Positions 32,592-41,670 of a DNA stretch of 64,000 nt are shown here, piece by piece. Made by a program: the position numbers and the translations under genes. The notes under the pieces were generated by a model. The model ran no database searches. It worked only from the letters and a program-made list of their open reading frames with translations, and had not been told where the DNA came from. The stretch spans positions 124,001 through 188,000 of the forward strand of contig NZ_SLYP02000003.1 in assembly GCF_004341505.2 (NCBI RefSeq), in the 5' to 3' direction. The DNA is from Sphingomonas sp. JUb134 (GTDB lineage: Bacteria; Pseudomonadota; Alphaproteobacteria; Sphingomonadales; Sphingomonadaceae). Each line of letters begins with the position of its first letter. The first letter of the stretch is position 1.

Positions 32592-33749
32592 GTGACCCAC
32601 ACAGACCGCCGCACCCTCCTCGGCCTGGCTGCTGCCGCCGGCCTTTCCGGCCTTGCTGCCGATGCGCTCGCACAGTCCGCCGCCCGCGGCGATGCCCCGA
32701 CGGAGGGGGCGCCCGCGCGCCCGGCGCCGAAGGCCAAGTATCGCGTGCCATTCGGCGTCATCGGCATGGATCATGGCCACATCTACGCCATCACCGACGC
32801 GATGATCCGCGGCGGCGGGGTGCTGACCAGCTTCTACTCGGCCGTGCCGGAACAGGTCGCGACCTTCCGGAAGCGCTACCCCGGTGCGCAGCTCGCCCGT
32901 TCGGAAGACGAGATCATCGAGGACCGGCGGATCAAGCTGGTCTGCAGCGCCGCGGTCCCGGCCCTGCGCGCGCCGCTCGGCATCAAGGCGATGCGCGCCG
33001 GCAAGGACTTCCTCGGCGACAAGGCCGCGGTCGTCACGCTGGAGCAACTCGCCCAAGTGCGCGCCGCGATCAAGGAAACGGGCAAGAAGTTCGGGATCAT
33101 GTATTCCGAACGGCTGGAGGTGCCCGCTGCCGTACAGGCCGGACAGCTGGTGCATGACGGCGCCATTGGTCGCGTCCTCCAGACCGTGAACCTGGCGCCG
33201 CATCGGCTGGGCGCACCGAACCGCCCGAAATGGTTCTGGGACACGGAGCGTAACGGCGGCATCCTGACCGATATCGGCAGCCACCAGGCAGACCAGTTCG
33301 TCTATCTGACCGGCACCAGGCGCGCCGAGGTGATCGCGTCGCAAGTCGGCAACTTCGCCCATCCCGAATACCCGCAGTTCCAGGACTTCGGCGACATGAT
33401 GCTGCACGGCGACGGCGGCACCGGTTATGTCCGTGTCGACTGGTTCACGCCCGACGGCCTGCCGACCTGGGGCGACGGGCGTCTCTTCATCCTGGGCACC
33501 GAAGGCTATATCGAGCTGCGCAAATACGTGGACATCGAGGGGCGGCCCGGCGGCAACCACCTGTTCCTGGCCGACCGCAAGGGCACGCGCTATCTCGACT
33601 GCTCCAAGGTGCCGCTTCCCTTTGGCCCGCAGTTCATCACCGACATCGTCGAGCGCACGTCCGTCGCGCAGGACCAGGAAGGCGCGCTGCTGGCAGCCGA
33701 GCTGGTGCTGACCGCACAGGCAAAGGCAACCCGCGCCACCAGCGCCTGA
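32592..33749 (+). CDS. Gfo/Idh/MocA-family oxidoreductase 3, divergent
   Basis: This 385-residue protein starts at a GTG (preceded by AAGGA) and has a Tat-like leader (DRRTLLGLAAAAGLSGLAADALAQ). Its Rossmann-like start is FGVIGMDHGHIYA, lacking the usual glycine-rich loop spacing, and the EKP motif is replaced by LGDKAAVVT. A later block reads GGILTDIGSHQADQFVYLTG, which keeps the conserved aspartate and histidine. It may therefore bind its cofactor differently from proteins 1 and 2. It lies 49 bp after oxidoreductase 2 and 47 bp before an MFS transporter on the same strand. The substrate is unknown. Confidence 0.82.
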   Translation: MTHTDRRTLLGLAAAAGLSGLAADALAQSAARGDAPTEGAPARPAPKAKYRVPFGVIGMDHGHIYAITDAMIRGGGVLTSFYSAVPEQVATFRKRYPGAQLARSEDEIIEDRRIKLVCSAAVPALRAPLGIKAMRAGKDFLGDKAAVVTLEQLAQVRAAIKETGKKFGIMYSERLEVPAAVQAGQLVHDGAIGRVLQTVNLAPHRLGAPNRPKWFWDTERNGGILTDIGSHQADQFVYLTGTRRAEVIASQVGNFAHPEYPQFQDFGDMMLHGDGGTGYVRVDWFTPDGLPTWGDGRLFILGTEGYIELRKYVDIEGRPGGNHLFLADRKGTRYLDCSKVPLPFGPQFITDIVERTSVAQDQEGALLAAELVLTAQAKATRATSA

Positions 33750-33796
33750 GCACCCGGTCCCGCGGCTTCGCCGGCACTACAGGAAGAAGGCAGAAG

Positions 33797-35113
33797 ATGG
33801 TGTTGCAAAAAGCTCCCGCCCCCGCGCTTGCCCGTCCTGCCACCAACGTCCGCTGGATCATCTGCGCGCTGCTGTTCCTGGCGACCACCATCAACTATGT
33901 GGATCGCCAGATCATCGGCATCCTGAAGCCCACCCTGGAGGTTGAGCTCGGCTGGAGCGAGGTCGACTACGGCAACATCGTGTTCTGGTTCCAGGCTGCC
34001 TACGGACTTGGGCTGCTTGCGTGCGGGCCGGTGATCGACCGTATTGGCACGCGGCTCGGCTATGCGGGCGCGATCGGGCTCTGGAGCCTGGCAGCGATGC
34101 TGCACGCCCTGGTGCGCACGCCGCTCGGCTTTTCCGGCGCGCGGTTCCTCCTTGGCCTAGGCGAGGCCGCGAACTTCCCTGCGGCGATCAAGACGGTCGC
34201 CGAGTGGTTTCCGCGACACGAGCGCGCGCTCGCGGCAGGCATCCTCAATGCGGGTGCCAATGTCGGCGCGATCGCCACGCCGATCGTCGTGCCGCTGCTG
34301 ACCATCCACTTCGGCTGGGAGGCAGCCTTTGTGGTGACCGGGCTCATCGGCTTTCTGTGGCTCGTCGCGTGGCTCCGCTACTATCGCCAGCCTGCCGCGC
34401 ACCCTCGGGTGAGCGCATCCGAGCTCGCCTACATCGAAGCCGACGCCGCCACAGAGCCGCAGGCCCGCGTGCCTTGGCGCCGCCTCTTCGGGCAGCGTCC
34501 GACCTGGGCCTTCGCCATCGCCAAGTTCCTGACCGATCCGGTCTGGTATCTGTTCCTGTTCTGGCTGCCGGACTTTCTGTCGAAGCAATATCAGCTCGAT
34601 CTGAAGACGTTCGGCCCCCCGCTGATCGCAATCTATCTGCTGGCCGACGCGGGCAGTGTCGGCGGCGGCTGGCTGTCGTCCGCACTGATGAAGCGGGGGT
34701 TCGGCGTCAACGCCGCGCGTAAGCTCGCGCTGCTGGGCTGTGCGCTGTGCGTAATCCCGATCCTCTTCGCCACCGGCGCTTCCCATCTTTGGAGCGCCGT
34801 CGCGATCCTGGGTCTCGCCGCGGCGGCGCATCAGGGATGGTCCTCCAACCTCTACGCCGTGGTGTCGGACACGGTGCCGCGCGGCTCTGTCGCATCCGTC
34901 ATGGGGATCGGCGGTGCTGCGGGGGCGATCGGCGGCATGATCATGGCCCAATATGTGGGCCACGCGCTGGAGTCCTTCGGATCCTATTGGCCGGTGTTCG
35001 TCTGGGCGAGCAGCGCCTACCTGATCGCGCTCCTGATCCTCCATCTCCTCCTGCCGCGGATCGGCGAAGCCGAAGCCGGCGCGGAAACCGGGCCCGGTCC
35101 GGCTGTGGTGTGA
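33797..35113 (+). CDS. MFS transporter, hexuronate/anion:cation symporter type (1)
   Basis: This 438-residue protein has about 12 membrane helices. The first-helix motif TINYVDRQIIGILKPTLEVELGW and the loop CGPVIDRIGTRLG are typical of the ACS branch of the major facilitator superfamily, which includes the hexuronate transporter ExuT. The segment ARFLLGLGEAANFPAAIKTVAEWFP is also characteristic. It should carry an acidic sugar or oxidised sugar product across the inner membrane with protons. It is last but one in the DUF1080 operon. A close relative is encoded at 53885-55171. Confidence 0.88.
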   Translation: MVLQKAPAPALARPATNVRWIICALLFLATTINYVDRQIIGILKPTLEVELGWSEVDYGNIVFWFQAAYGLGLLACGPVIDRIGTRLGYAGAIGLWSLAAMLHALVRTPLGFSGARFLLGLGEAANFPAAIKTVAEWFPRHERALAAGILNAGANVGAIATPIVVPLLTIHFGWEAAFVVTGLIGFLWLVAWLRYYRQPAAHPRVSASELAYIEADAATEPQARVPWRRLFGQRPTWAFAIAKFLTDPVWYLFLFWLPDFLSKQYQLDLKTFGPPLIAIYLLADAGSVGGGWLSSALMKRGFGVNAARKLALLGCALCVIPILFATGASHLWSAVAILGLAAAAHQGWSSNLYAVVSDTVPRGSVASVMGIGGAAGAIGGMIMAQYVGHALESFGSYWPVFVWASSAYLIALLILHLLLPRIGEAEAGAETGPGPAVV

Positions 35114-35127
35114 GCCGGGGCGGGGAT

Positions 35128-36309
35128 GTGACCGGCGAATGTCGCGGACCGGGAATGCTCCTGTGCGCCGGCTATACCGCCCTTGCCTATCTGGCGGTCG
35201 GGCTTCCCCTCGCAGTGCTGCCGGGCTGGGCGCTGGATCTGGGGTTCGGCCCGGTGGTCGGGGGGCTCCTTGTCTCGGCCCAATATCTGGCGACGGTGGC
35301 CAGCCGCCTGCTGGTGGGGCCGATGATCGATCGCTCAGGTCCCCGCCGAGGTGTCGTGCTGGGGTTCCTGTGCTGCGCAGGCGCGGGCATCGCCACCGTG
35401 GTAGCCCTGCAGTTCCCCTCACCCGCCGCGGCACTGGCCGTGATGCTGGCCGGCCGGCTTCTGCTGGGAGCAGGCGAAAGCCTGGTCAGCACCAGCGCGA
35501 TGCTATGGGGGATCGCCCGCATCGGTGCGCCACAGGCCGCGCGGATGATCTCCTGGAACGGCATCGCCACCTATGGAGCGATCGCGGCAGGTGCCCCGCT
35601 GGGCGTAGTCCTCAGCGAACGCGGCGGTCTGGTGCTGCTCGGTGCGGCCCTGACGTCGATCGGCATCGCCGGCTGCGCACTCGCGCTGGTCCAGCCGTCG
35701 ATGCGCGCCCGAGAGGCGGTTCGCATGCCAATACGGAGCGTTTTCGCGCGCGTGTTTCCCTTCGGGGCAGTGCTCGCCCTGGCGACGATCGGGTTCGGAG
35801 TGGTGACCGCATTCGTCACCCTCTTCTTTGCGGCGGCCGGATGGCCGGATGGCTGGATGGCCCTTTCCGCCTTTGGCGGCGGTTTTGTCGCCTCCCGGAT
35901 GCTTTTTGCCGCACGGCTCGAAAGCCGCAGCGGGCTGCGGAGCGCGTCCCGCTTCCTCGCGGTCGAAGCGGCGGGCCTGGCGCTTCTGTACCTGTCCGCC
36001 AGCCCCCAGATGGCCGTTGCCGGTGCCGCGATCACAGGGCTCGGCTTTGCGATGATCTTCCCCGCGCTGGGCGTCATCGTGATCGAACAGGTGCCGCCGC
36101 AAAGTCGCGGAACGGCGATCGGCACCTTTGCATTGTTCATCGATGCCGCGCTGTGTGCAGCAGGTCCGCTCGCGGGCGCGATCGCCGCACGCTCGAACTA
36201 CGCCCTTCCCTTCGCCGCAGCGGCCTTTTGCGCGCTCGTCGGCCTGTGGGTCACCATAGGCCTTCAAACTGCCGGGCGGAGGCACGAAGCAGAGCGGGTG
36301 ACGTGGTGA
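35128..36309 (+). CDS. MFS transporter (2), efflux-like
   Basis: This ~393-residue membrane protein has around 12 helices and an MFS loop motif (VGPMIDRSGPRRGVVLG). It belongs to a different branch from its neighbour, resembling sugar-efflux or drug-efflux permeases (VSARLLLGAGESLVSTSAMLWG-like helix 4 region). Three starts are possible: GTG 35110 (overlapping the previous stop), GTG 35128 with a G-rich site, and ATG 35155. I prefer 35128. It closes the DUF1080 operon. The transported compound cannot be told. Confidence 0.78.
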   Translation: MTGECRGPGMLLCAGYTALAYLAVGLPLAVLPGWALDLGFGPVVGGLLVSAQYLATVASRLLVGPMIDRSGPRRGVVLGFLCCAGAGIATVVALQFPSPAAALAVMLAGRLLLGAGESLVSTSAMLWGIARIGAPQAARMISWNGIATYGAIAAGAPLGVVLSERGGLVLLGAALTSIGIAGCALALVQPSMRAREAVRMPIRSVFARVFPFGAVLALATIGFGVVTAFVTLFFAAAGWPDGWMALSAFGGGFVASRMLFAARLESRSGLRSASRFLAVEAAGLALLYLSASPQMAVAGAAITGLGFAMIFPALGVIVIEQVPPQSRGTAIGTFALFIDAALCAAGPLAGAIAARSNYALPFAAAAFCALVGLWVTIGLQTAGRRHEAERVTW

Positions 36310-36356
36310 CACGCCCGCGGCGAGGCCGCCCTCGACCGGCGAACCTCTGCGCCTCC

Positions 36357-36908
36357 TCAGCCCTGCCGGAGCGCGCGCCGGGCCTCCTCCGTCACCGTAT
36401 ACACTGCCTGCCGCTGTGCACCGCGGTTGTGGTGGTCGACGCGATAGCCCTCGTAATGTCGCCGGACGAGCCCAGCGCGCACGAGCTCCGACACCGCCCG
36501 ACTGACGTTGGTACGGCCCGACTGACGTACGCGCTTGCGCACCTGGCTCTCGATCACGGCCTCCGCCTCTGCCGGGTCGGCGGGCAAGGCGCGCTTGGCC
36601 TGCAGCTCCGCACGTACCCTGCCGGCGATCGCGCGCCGCCGCGGATCCCGCTGGGCCACCGGCATCAGCGCGTCGCACAGCCAATCGCGCACCGGCACGC
36701 GACGATTGCCTTCCCGCACGAAGGGACCGGCCGAACCCGTCTGCGCGCTCGCCTGGGCGATCAGGTTCAGCACCATGAAGCTGTAGCGCGGGCGCTCGCA
36801 CAAGGTGGACAGGCGTTCGAGGACGGCAGGCAGGTCCATGGACCGGGCGGGCACCGGCGCTGCCGGCTCTTGAGCCACGGGGACCGTGAAGAGATCGGGC
36901 TGGAACAT
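36357..36908 (-). CDS. Uncharacterised protein with C-terminal winged-helix domain
   Basis: This 183-residue protein begins MFQPDLFTVPVAQEPA. The start is chosen because the frame further up contains an unlikely leader. The N-terminal half (LPAVLERLSTLCERPRYSFMVLNLIA) is helical; the C-terminal third (GRTNVSRAVSELVRAGLVRRHYEGYRVDHHNRGAQRQAVYTVT) looks like a winged-helix DNA-binding domain. Proteins of this sort recur in sphingomonads without assigned role. It is convergent with the MFS gene and divergent from kduI. Regulation of nearby sugar genes is possible but unproven. Confidence 0.65.
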   Translation of the reverse strand: MFQPDLFTVPVAQEPAAPVPARSMDLPAVLERLSTLCERPRYSFMVLNLIAQASAQTGSAGPFVREGNRRVPVRDWLCDALMPVAQRDPRRRAIAGRVRAELQAKRALPADPAEAEAVIESQVRKRVRQSGRTNVSRAVSELVRAGLVRRHYEGYRVDHHNRGAQRQAVYTVTEEARRALRQG

Positions 36909-37053
36909 GGGAACATTCCAAGCACACAGCAGCTCCGATGTGAATCCCCCGCGCGGCCCCACCCATGTTTTGACCACGAATGGCACTTTACCCGGGTGAA
37001 GTGCCACGAACGGCAGTCAGCATGCCGTCGTTCACGCACCTTGCATCCCCTTC

Positions 37054-37067
37054 TGACACCGCTTACC
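37054..37067 (+). promoter_or_regulatory. Candidate operator before kduI
   Basis: TGACACCGCTTACC matches the recurrent TGACACCGSTTNCC-type sequence also seen at 41630, 41660, 45921 and 56021. It lies about 220 bp upstream of the kduI start. Confidence 0.5.
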
Positions 37068-37287
37068 AAAGCGCATGCCCATCAAGAGGCAGGGGAGAGG
37101 CCGGTGCCGCAATCAACCGCCCAAGCTTGTGATCGTCGGATCCGGTCCGCCGGGGTGGCCGGCACGCGCGCGCCCGTTGCAGCACGCCCGTCCGAAGCGT
37201 ACCGCTGTCTCCACGCGCTCGGCGCCCCCTCGTTCGCCCGCCTTTCCGCTGCGCACCGCGCCGCCTGACGTTCCAAGAGGAGCCACC

Positions 37288-38130
37288 ATGTTCGAACGCA
37301 CCTATTACGCCACCCACCCCGACATGATGGAGTGCGTCTCCAACGAGGAACTGCGCGACCGCTATCTCATCCAGGGGCTGTTCCGCGAGGGTGAGTGCGT
37401 GCTCAACTATACCCATGCCGACCGCTTCGTGATCGGCGGGGTCGCCCCAGGCGCCGAGCCCGTGAAGCTGCCGGCTCAGACGGAGCCCGCGTCTGCCGCC
37501 GGCCATCCCTTCCTGGAGCGCCGCGAGCTCGCGATCGTCAACATCGGCAAGACCGAAGGCATCGTCACCGTCGACGGCGAGACCTTCACGCTCGGCAACA
37601 AGGACTGCCTCTACGTCACGATGGGGGCAAAGGAGGTCGTGTTCGCCGGTCAGGGCGCACGCTATTATCTGGCGTCCTGCCCCGCCCACAAGGAATTCCA
37701 GACCCGCAAGCTCGGCATCGCCGACGCGAAGGCGCTGGAGCGCGGCAGCCTGGAGGAATCCAACGAGCGCACCATCTATCAGCTCGTCATCCCCGGCGTG
37801 TGCGACAGCGCGCAGCTGGTGATGGGCCTGACGGTGCTCAAGCCTGGCAGCGTGTGGAACACCATGCCCCCGCACATCCATGAGCGCCGCAGCGAGATCT
37901 ATTGCTACTTCGAACTCGACAATCCCGACACCGATCGCGTCATGCACTTCATGGGTGAGGGCGAAGCGATGCGCCACATCGTCGCCGCCAACGAAGAAGT
38001 CGTGATCTCGCCGCCCTGGTCGATCCACATGGGCGCGGGCACCAAGGCCTATGCCTTCATCTGGGCGATGGCGGGCGAGAACCAGGACTATACCGACATG
38101 AACGTGCTGGACATCTGCCAGCTGGCGTAA
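37288..38130 (+). CDS. kduI: 4-deoxy-L-threo-5-hexosulose-uronate ketol-isomerase
   Basis: This 280-residue cupin-type isomerase converts 5-keto-4-deoxyuronate, derived from unsaturated galacturonate made by pectate lyases, to 2,5-diketo-3-deoxygluconate. Zinc ligands lie in [15 protein letters not shown] (two His and Glu), with a further His late in the protein ([15 protein letters not shown]). N- and C-terminal landmarks ([26 protein letters not shown] and [13 protein letters not shown]) match the family over its full length. The start at 37288 has AAGAGGAG upstream; in-frame codons before it give low-complexity sequence. It is the first gene of the kduI-kduD-kdgK-esterase operon. Confidence 0.96.
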   Translation: MFERTYYATHPDMMECVSNEELRDRYLIQGLFREGECVLNYTHADRFVIGGVAPGAEPVKLPAQTEPASAAGHPFLERRELAIVNIGKTEGIVTVDGETFTLGNKDCLYVTMGAKEVVFAGQGARYYLASCPAHKEFQTRKLGIADAKALERGSLEESNERTIYQLVIPGVCDSAQLVMGLTVLKPGSVWNTMPPHIHERRSEIYCYFELDNPDTDRVMHFMGEGEAMRHIVAANEEVVISPPWSIHMGAGTKAYAFIWAMAGENQDYTDMNVLDICQLA

Positions 38131-38139
38131 CTTCCTATG

Positions 38140-38268
38140 CTCCCCTCCCTGGAAGGGAGGGGCTGGGGGTGGGTTCCGAGCCGCCAGGCTCGGCTCTCTC
38201 CGCCAGCCAAGAGCGCGCCGCTTCGCGACGCGCACCCACCCCCGACCCCTCCCTTCCAGGGAGGGGAG
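38140..38268. repeat. Long inverted repeat between kduI and kduD
   Basis: Two 34-bp arms (38140-38173 and 38235-38268) are inverted copies with only two mismatches, and each arm contains its own smaller palindrome (CCCTCCCTGGAAGGGAGGG type). The spacer is 61 bp. Read through as mRNA it would form a very stable hairpin. The kduD ribosome-binding site (GGGGAGGAG, 38263-38271) overlaps the right arm. Confidence 0.9.
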
Positions 38269-38277
38269 GAGTTGCAA

Positions 38278-39033
38278 ATGACGAATTTCTTCGATCTTTC
38301 CGGCAAGGTGGCGGTCGTCACCGGCGCCAACACCGGTATCGGCCAGGCGATCGCCCTCGCGCTTGCAGAAGCCGGCGCCGATATCGCTGCGGTCGGCCGC
38401 ACCCCGGCCGAGGACACCGTCGCCAAGGCGCGCGCGCTCGGCCGCAGGGCAGAGATCGTCTCGGCGGATCTTTCCACGATCGAGCCGCTCGGGCGCGTGA
38501 TCGAGGAGACGGTGGCAAAGCTCGGCGGCCTCCATATCCTCGTCAACAATGCCGGCATCATCCGCCGCGCCGACGCGGTCGACTTCACCGAGGAGGATTG
38601 GGACGCGGTGATCGACACCAACCTCAAGTCGGTGTTCTTCCTCTGCCAGGCGGCCGGCCGCCACATGATCGCCAATGGCGGCGGCAAGGTCATCAACATC
38701 GCCTCGATGCTGACCTTCCAGGGCGGCATTCGCGTGCCGAGCTATACCGCATCCAAGTCGGGCATCGGTGGCCTCACCAAGCTGCTCGCCAACGAATGGG
38801 CGGCCAAGGGCATCAACGTGAACGCGATCGCACCGGGCTACATCGCGACCAACAACACCGCCGCACTCCAGGCGGACGAAGCCCGCAACAAGTCGATCCT
38901 CGATCGCATCCCTGCGGGACGTTGGGGCGATCCTTCCGATCTCGGCGGCGCCGCCGTGTTCCTCGCGAGCCGAGCCGCCGACTACGTCCAGGGCCACATC
39001 CTCGCCGTCGACGGCGGATGGCTGGCTCGCTGA
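38278..39033 (+). CDS. kduD: 2-deoxy-D-gluconate 3-dehydrogenase (2,5-diketo-3-deoxygluconate reductase)
   Basis: This 251-residue short-chain dehydrogenase reduces 2,5-diketo-3-deoxygluconate to KDG with NAD(P)H, directly after KduI. It shows the cofactor motif VVTGANTGIGQAIA, the NNAG motif (ILVNNAGIIRR), and the catalytic Ser (INIASM) with Tyr and Lys in SYTASKSG. The C-terminus VQGHILAVDGGWLAR is typical of KduD. The ATG is preceded by GGGGAGGAG inside the inverted-repeat arm. The stop overlaps the kdgK start (TGATG), so the two are translationally coupled. Confidence 0.95.
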   Translation: MTNFFDLSGKVAVVTGANTGIGQAIALALAEAGADIAAVGRTPAEDTVAKARALGRRAEIVSADLSTIEPLGRVIEETVAKLGGLHILVNNAGIIRRADAVDFTEEDWDAVIDTNLKSVFFLCQAAGRHMIANGGGKVINIASMLTFQGGIRVPSYTASKSGIGGLTKLLANEWAAKGINVNAIAPGYIATNNTAALQADEARNKSILDRIPAGRWGDPSDLGGAAVFLASRAADYVQGHILAVDGGWLAR

Positions 39034-40046
39034 TGACGACGCAGCGCCTGCTCGCCTTTGGCGAAATCATGTACCGCATGTCCCCGCCGGGACGGGAACT
39101 GCTGCTCCAGACGCCCAAGCTCGACCTGTGGGTCGCAGGCGCCGAGGCCAATGTCGCGACCGCGCTCGCCCGCCTCGGCCACGACGTGGCCTTTGCGAGC
39201 CGCCTTCCCGACAACGATCTCGGCCGCGCCGCGATCAGCACCCTGCGCGGGTATGGCGTGGACACGCGCGGCATCCAGCTCGGCGGCGAGCGCATGGGGC
39301 TGTATTTCGTCACCTCAGGCGCGGGCATGCGCGCGACCGAAGTCATCTACGACCGCGCCCATTCGGCCTTTGCCGAGGCACCAGCCGAAGCCTGGGATTG
39401 GGACACGCTGCTCGACGGCGTCGACCGGCTCCACCTGTCGGGCATCACCCCGGCGCTCGGCCCCGTGCCCGCCGAGAGCGCGCTTGCCGCCGTCCGCGCA
39501 GCGGCCGCGCGTGGCATCGCCATCTCGTTCGACGGCAATTATCGCGTCAAGCTCTGGGAGCGCTGGGACTCCGATCCGCGCACCATCCTCACCGAGCTGG
39601 TTTCCCATGCCGACCTGATGTTCGGCAACCACCTCGACATCGCGCTGCTGCTCGACCGCACATTCTCGAGCAATGCCGAGGAGCGCCGGCGCGAGGCCGC
39701 CGAAGCCGCGTTCGCCGCCTTCCCCAAGCTCCAGATGATCGCGTCGACCGCCCGCCATGTCGAGCATGTCGACCTCCACCGGCTCTCCGCGCGCATCGAC
39801 GCGCGCGATCGGGCCGCGCAGACGGAGGAGATGGAGCTCGCCGGCATCGTCGACCGCATCGGCGGCGGCGACGCCTTTGCGGCAGGCGTGCTCCACGCGC
39901 TGCGCCGCGGCGACGATCTCGACACCGCCGCGCACACCGGCCTCGCTCTCACCGCCCTGAAGCATTCGCTACCGGGCGACGCGAGCATCTTCCGCCAGGC
40001 CGATCTCGACGCGTATCTCCAAGGCGGGCTTGATGTCCGCCGCTGA
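39033..40046 (+). CDS. kdgK: 2-keto-3-deoxygluconate kinase
   Basis: This 337-residue PfkB-family sugar kinase phosphorylates KDG to KDPG using ATP; both uronate routes in this locus meet at its substrate. Landmarks are FGEIMYRMSPPG at the N-terminus, AGAEANVATALARLGHDVAFASRLPDN, SFDGNYRVKLWERW and the C-terminal ATP-site signature DRIGGGDAFAAGVLHAL, where GGGD replaces the common GAGD. It overlaps kduD by one base and overlaps the following esterase gene by 14 bp. The KDPG aldolase that would follow in the pathway is not in the window. Confidence 0.93.
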   Translation: MTTQRLLAFGEIMYRMSPPGRELLLQTPKLDLWVAGAEANVATALARLGHDVAFASRLPDNDLGRAAISTLRGYGVDTRGIQLGGERMGLYFVTSGAGMRATEVIYDRAHSAFAEAPAEAWDWDTLLDGVDRLHLSGITPALGPVPAESALAAVRAAAARGIAISFDGNYRVKLWERWDSDPRTILTELVSHADLMFGNHLDIALLLDRTFSSNAEERRREAAEAAFAAFPKLQMIASTARHVEHVDLHRLSARIDARDRAAQTEEMELAGIVDRIGGGDAFAAGVLHALRRGDDLDTAAHTGLALTALKHSLPGDASIFRQADLDAYLQGGLDVRR

Positions 40047-41607
40047 CGGCTGGACCCGCCGCGGCGCCCTCACCGGCGTGGCGGCAAGCGGCGCGGCCCT
40101 GTGGGCCGTGAACGCGGCAAAGGCCGCCCCGGCCGGCACCGTGCGCGCGCCCGCCGGCGACTTCGTCGGCACCCGCGAGGGCGGTGTCCACGTCTTTCGC
40201 GGCATCCGCTACGGCCGGGCCGAACGCTTCCGCGCCGCCGTGCCGGTCGCCCAGCCCGGGACCCGAGTTCTCGCCCAGCGCTTCGGGCCGATCTGCCCGC
40301 AAAAGGCCGAAAGTGGCGAGCCCCGGTCCGAGGATTGCCTGTTCCTCAACATCTGGACCGCAGAGCCGCGCGCCGCCGCCAAGAAGCCGGTGATGCTCTA
40401 CATCCACGGCGGCGCCTATTCGAACGGCAGCGTCACCGATCCGCAGACGCATGGCCATCATCTCGCCGCACGCGGCGACGTGGTGGTGGTGACCGTCAAT
40501 CACCGCCTCAACGCCTTCGGCTATCTCTACCTGGCGCGCCTCGACCCGCGCTTCGCCGACAGCGGCAACCTCGGCCAGCTCGACCTGATCCTCGCCCTGC
40601 AATGGGTGCGCGACAACATCGCCGCCTTTGGGGGCGATCCGAACTGCGTGATGGTATTCGGCCAGTCCGGCGGCGGCGCCAAGATCGCCACGATGATGGC
40701 GATGCCGGCGGCCAAGGGCCTGTTCCACCGCGCCGCAACCATGAGCGGACAGCAGGTCACCGCCTCTGGGCCGCTGAACGCCACTGCCCGCACCCGCGCC
40801 TATCTGCAGCGGCTCGGCGTGACGGAAACCAATCTTGAGCCGCTGCTGGCGATGCCTACCGAACGGCTCGTGGACGCCCTCGACGCGACCGACCCAATTC
40901 TGGGCGGCGGCGTCTATTTCGGCCCGGTGCTCGACATGAGGTGGCTGACCCGCCACCCCTTCTGGCCCGGCGCCCATCCGCAGGGCCTCGCCATCCCGAT
41001 GCTGCTCGGCAACACGCATGACGAGACCCGCGCCTTCCTCAGCCCGGACAGTCCCAAGGTGCAGGGGCTCACCTGGGACAATGTCGCCGATCGCATCGCA
41101 CCCGAGCTGCGCATCGACATTCTGCCCGAATGGGTCGTCGCGCAATATCGTGGGCGTTTCCCGGACTGGACGCCCACCCAGGTCTTCTACGACGCCACCA
41201 CCTGCGGGCGCAGCTGGCGCGGCCAGGTGATCGAGGCGGAGGAACGCGCGCGTGCCGGCGTCCCGGGCTGGGTCTATCAGCTCGACTTCGGCTCGCGCAC
41301 CGATCCCAGGCGGGGCGCCTTTCACACCATGGATATCCCGCTCGCGTTCGGCACGCTCGATGCCCAAGGGGCGCAGACCGGCACCGCCGCGGATGCGCGC
41401 ACCGCCTCGGCAGCCATCCAGGAGAGCTTCGTCGCCTTCACAAAGACGGGTGACCCGAACCATGCCGGGTTGCCCCACTGGCCGCGCTACGATCTGGCGA
41501 CGCGCAGTACGATGGTTTTCGACACCCACTCGCGCGTGGAGAACGACCCCCGCCGCTGGCAGCGGGAGCTGTTCGCCCGCGTTCCCTACATCCAGCCGGG
41601 CACCTGA
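40033..41607 (+). CDS. Type-B carboxylesterase, exported
   Basis: This 524-residue alpha/beta-hydrolase has a Tat-like leader (WTRRGALTGVAASGAALWAVNAAKAA). Type-B esterase features are the oxyanion-hole segment LYIHGGAYSNGS, the nucleophile elbow VMVFGQSGGGAK (Ser in GQSGG) and a late histidine in RRGAFHTMDIPLAFG. Two cysteine-bearing segments (ICPQKAESGEPRSEDCLFLNIW) match the family. It is the last gene of the kdu operon. In this context it may remove ester groups, such as acetyl or feruloyl, from pectin-derived oligosaccharides; the natural substrate is inference. The ATG at 40033 lies inside the end of kdgK. Confidence 0.88.
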   Translation: MSAADGWTRRGALTGVAASGAALWAVNAAKAAPAGTVRAPAGDFVGTREGGVHVFRGIRYGRAERFRAAVPVAQPGTRVLAQRFGPICPQKAESGEPRSEDCLFLNIWTAEPRAAAKKPVMLYIHGGAYSNGSVTDPQTHGHHLAARGDVVVVTVNHRLNAFGYLYLARLDPRFADSGNLGQLDLILALQWVRDNIAAFGGDPNCVMVFGQSGGGAKIATMMAMPAAKGLFHRAATMSGQQVTASGPLNATARTRAYLQRLGVTETNLEPLLAMPTERLVDALDATDPILGGGVYFGPVLDMRWLTRHPFWPGAHPQGLAIPMLLGNTHDETRAFLSPDSPKVQGLTWDNVADRIAPELRIDILPEWVVAQYRGRFPDWTPTQVFYDATTCGRSWRGQVIEAEERARAGVPGWVYQLDFGSRTDPRRGAFHTMDIPLAFGTLDAQGAQTGTAADARTASAAIQESFVAFTKTGDPNHAGLPHWPRYDLATRSTMVFDTHSRVENDPRRWQRELFARVPYIQPGT

Positions 41608-41629
41608 AATCCACCATGTGGCAGACGGT

Positions 41630-41670
41630 TGACACCGGTTCCGATCGGCCGCATGTCTATGACACCGGTT
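41630..41670 (+). promoter_or_regulatory. Paired candidate operators before TonB receptor 2
   Basis: TGACACCGGTT occurs twice, at 41630-41640 and 41660-41670, exactly 30 bp apart in the same orientation. The first overlaps TTGACA (41629-41634), a possible -35 hexamer. This is the arrangement expected for a repressor covering a promoter. Confidence 0.55.
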
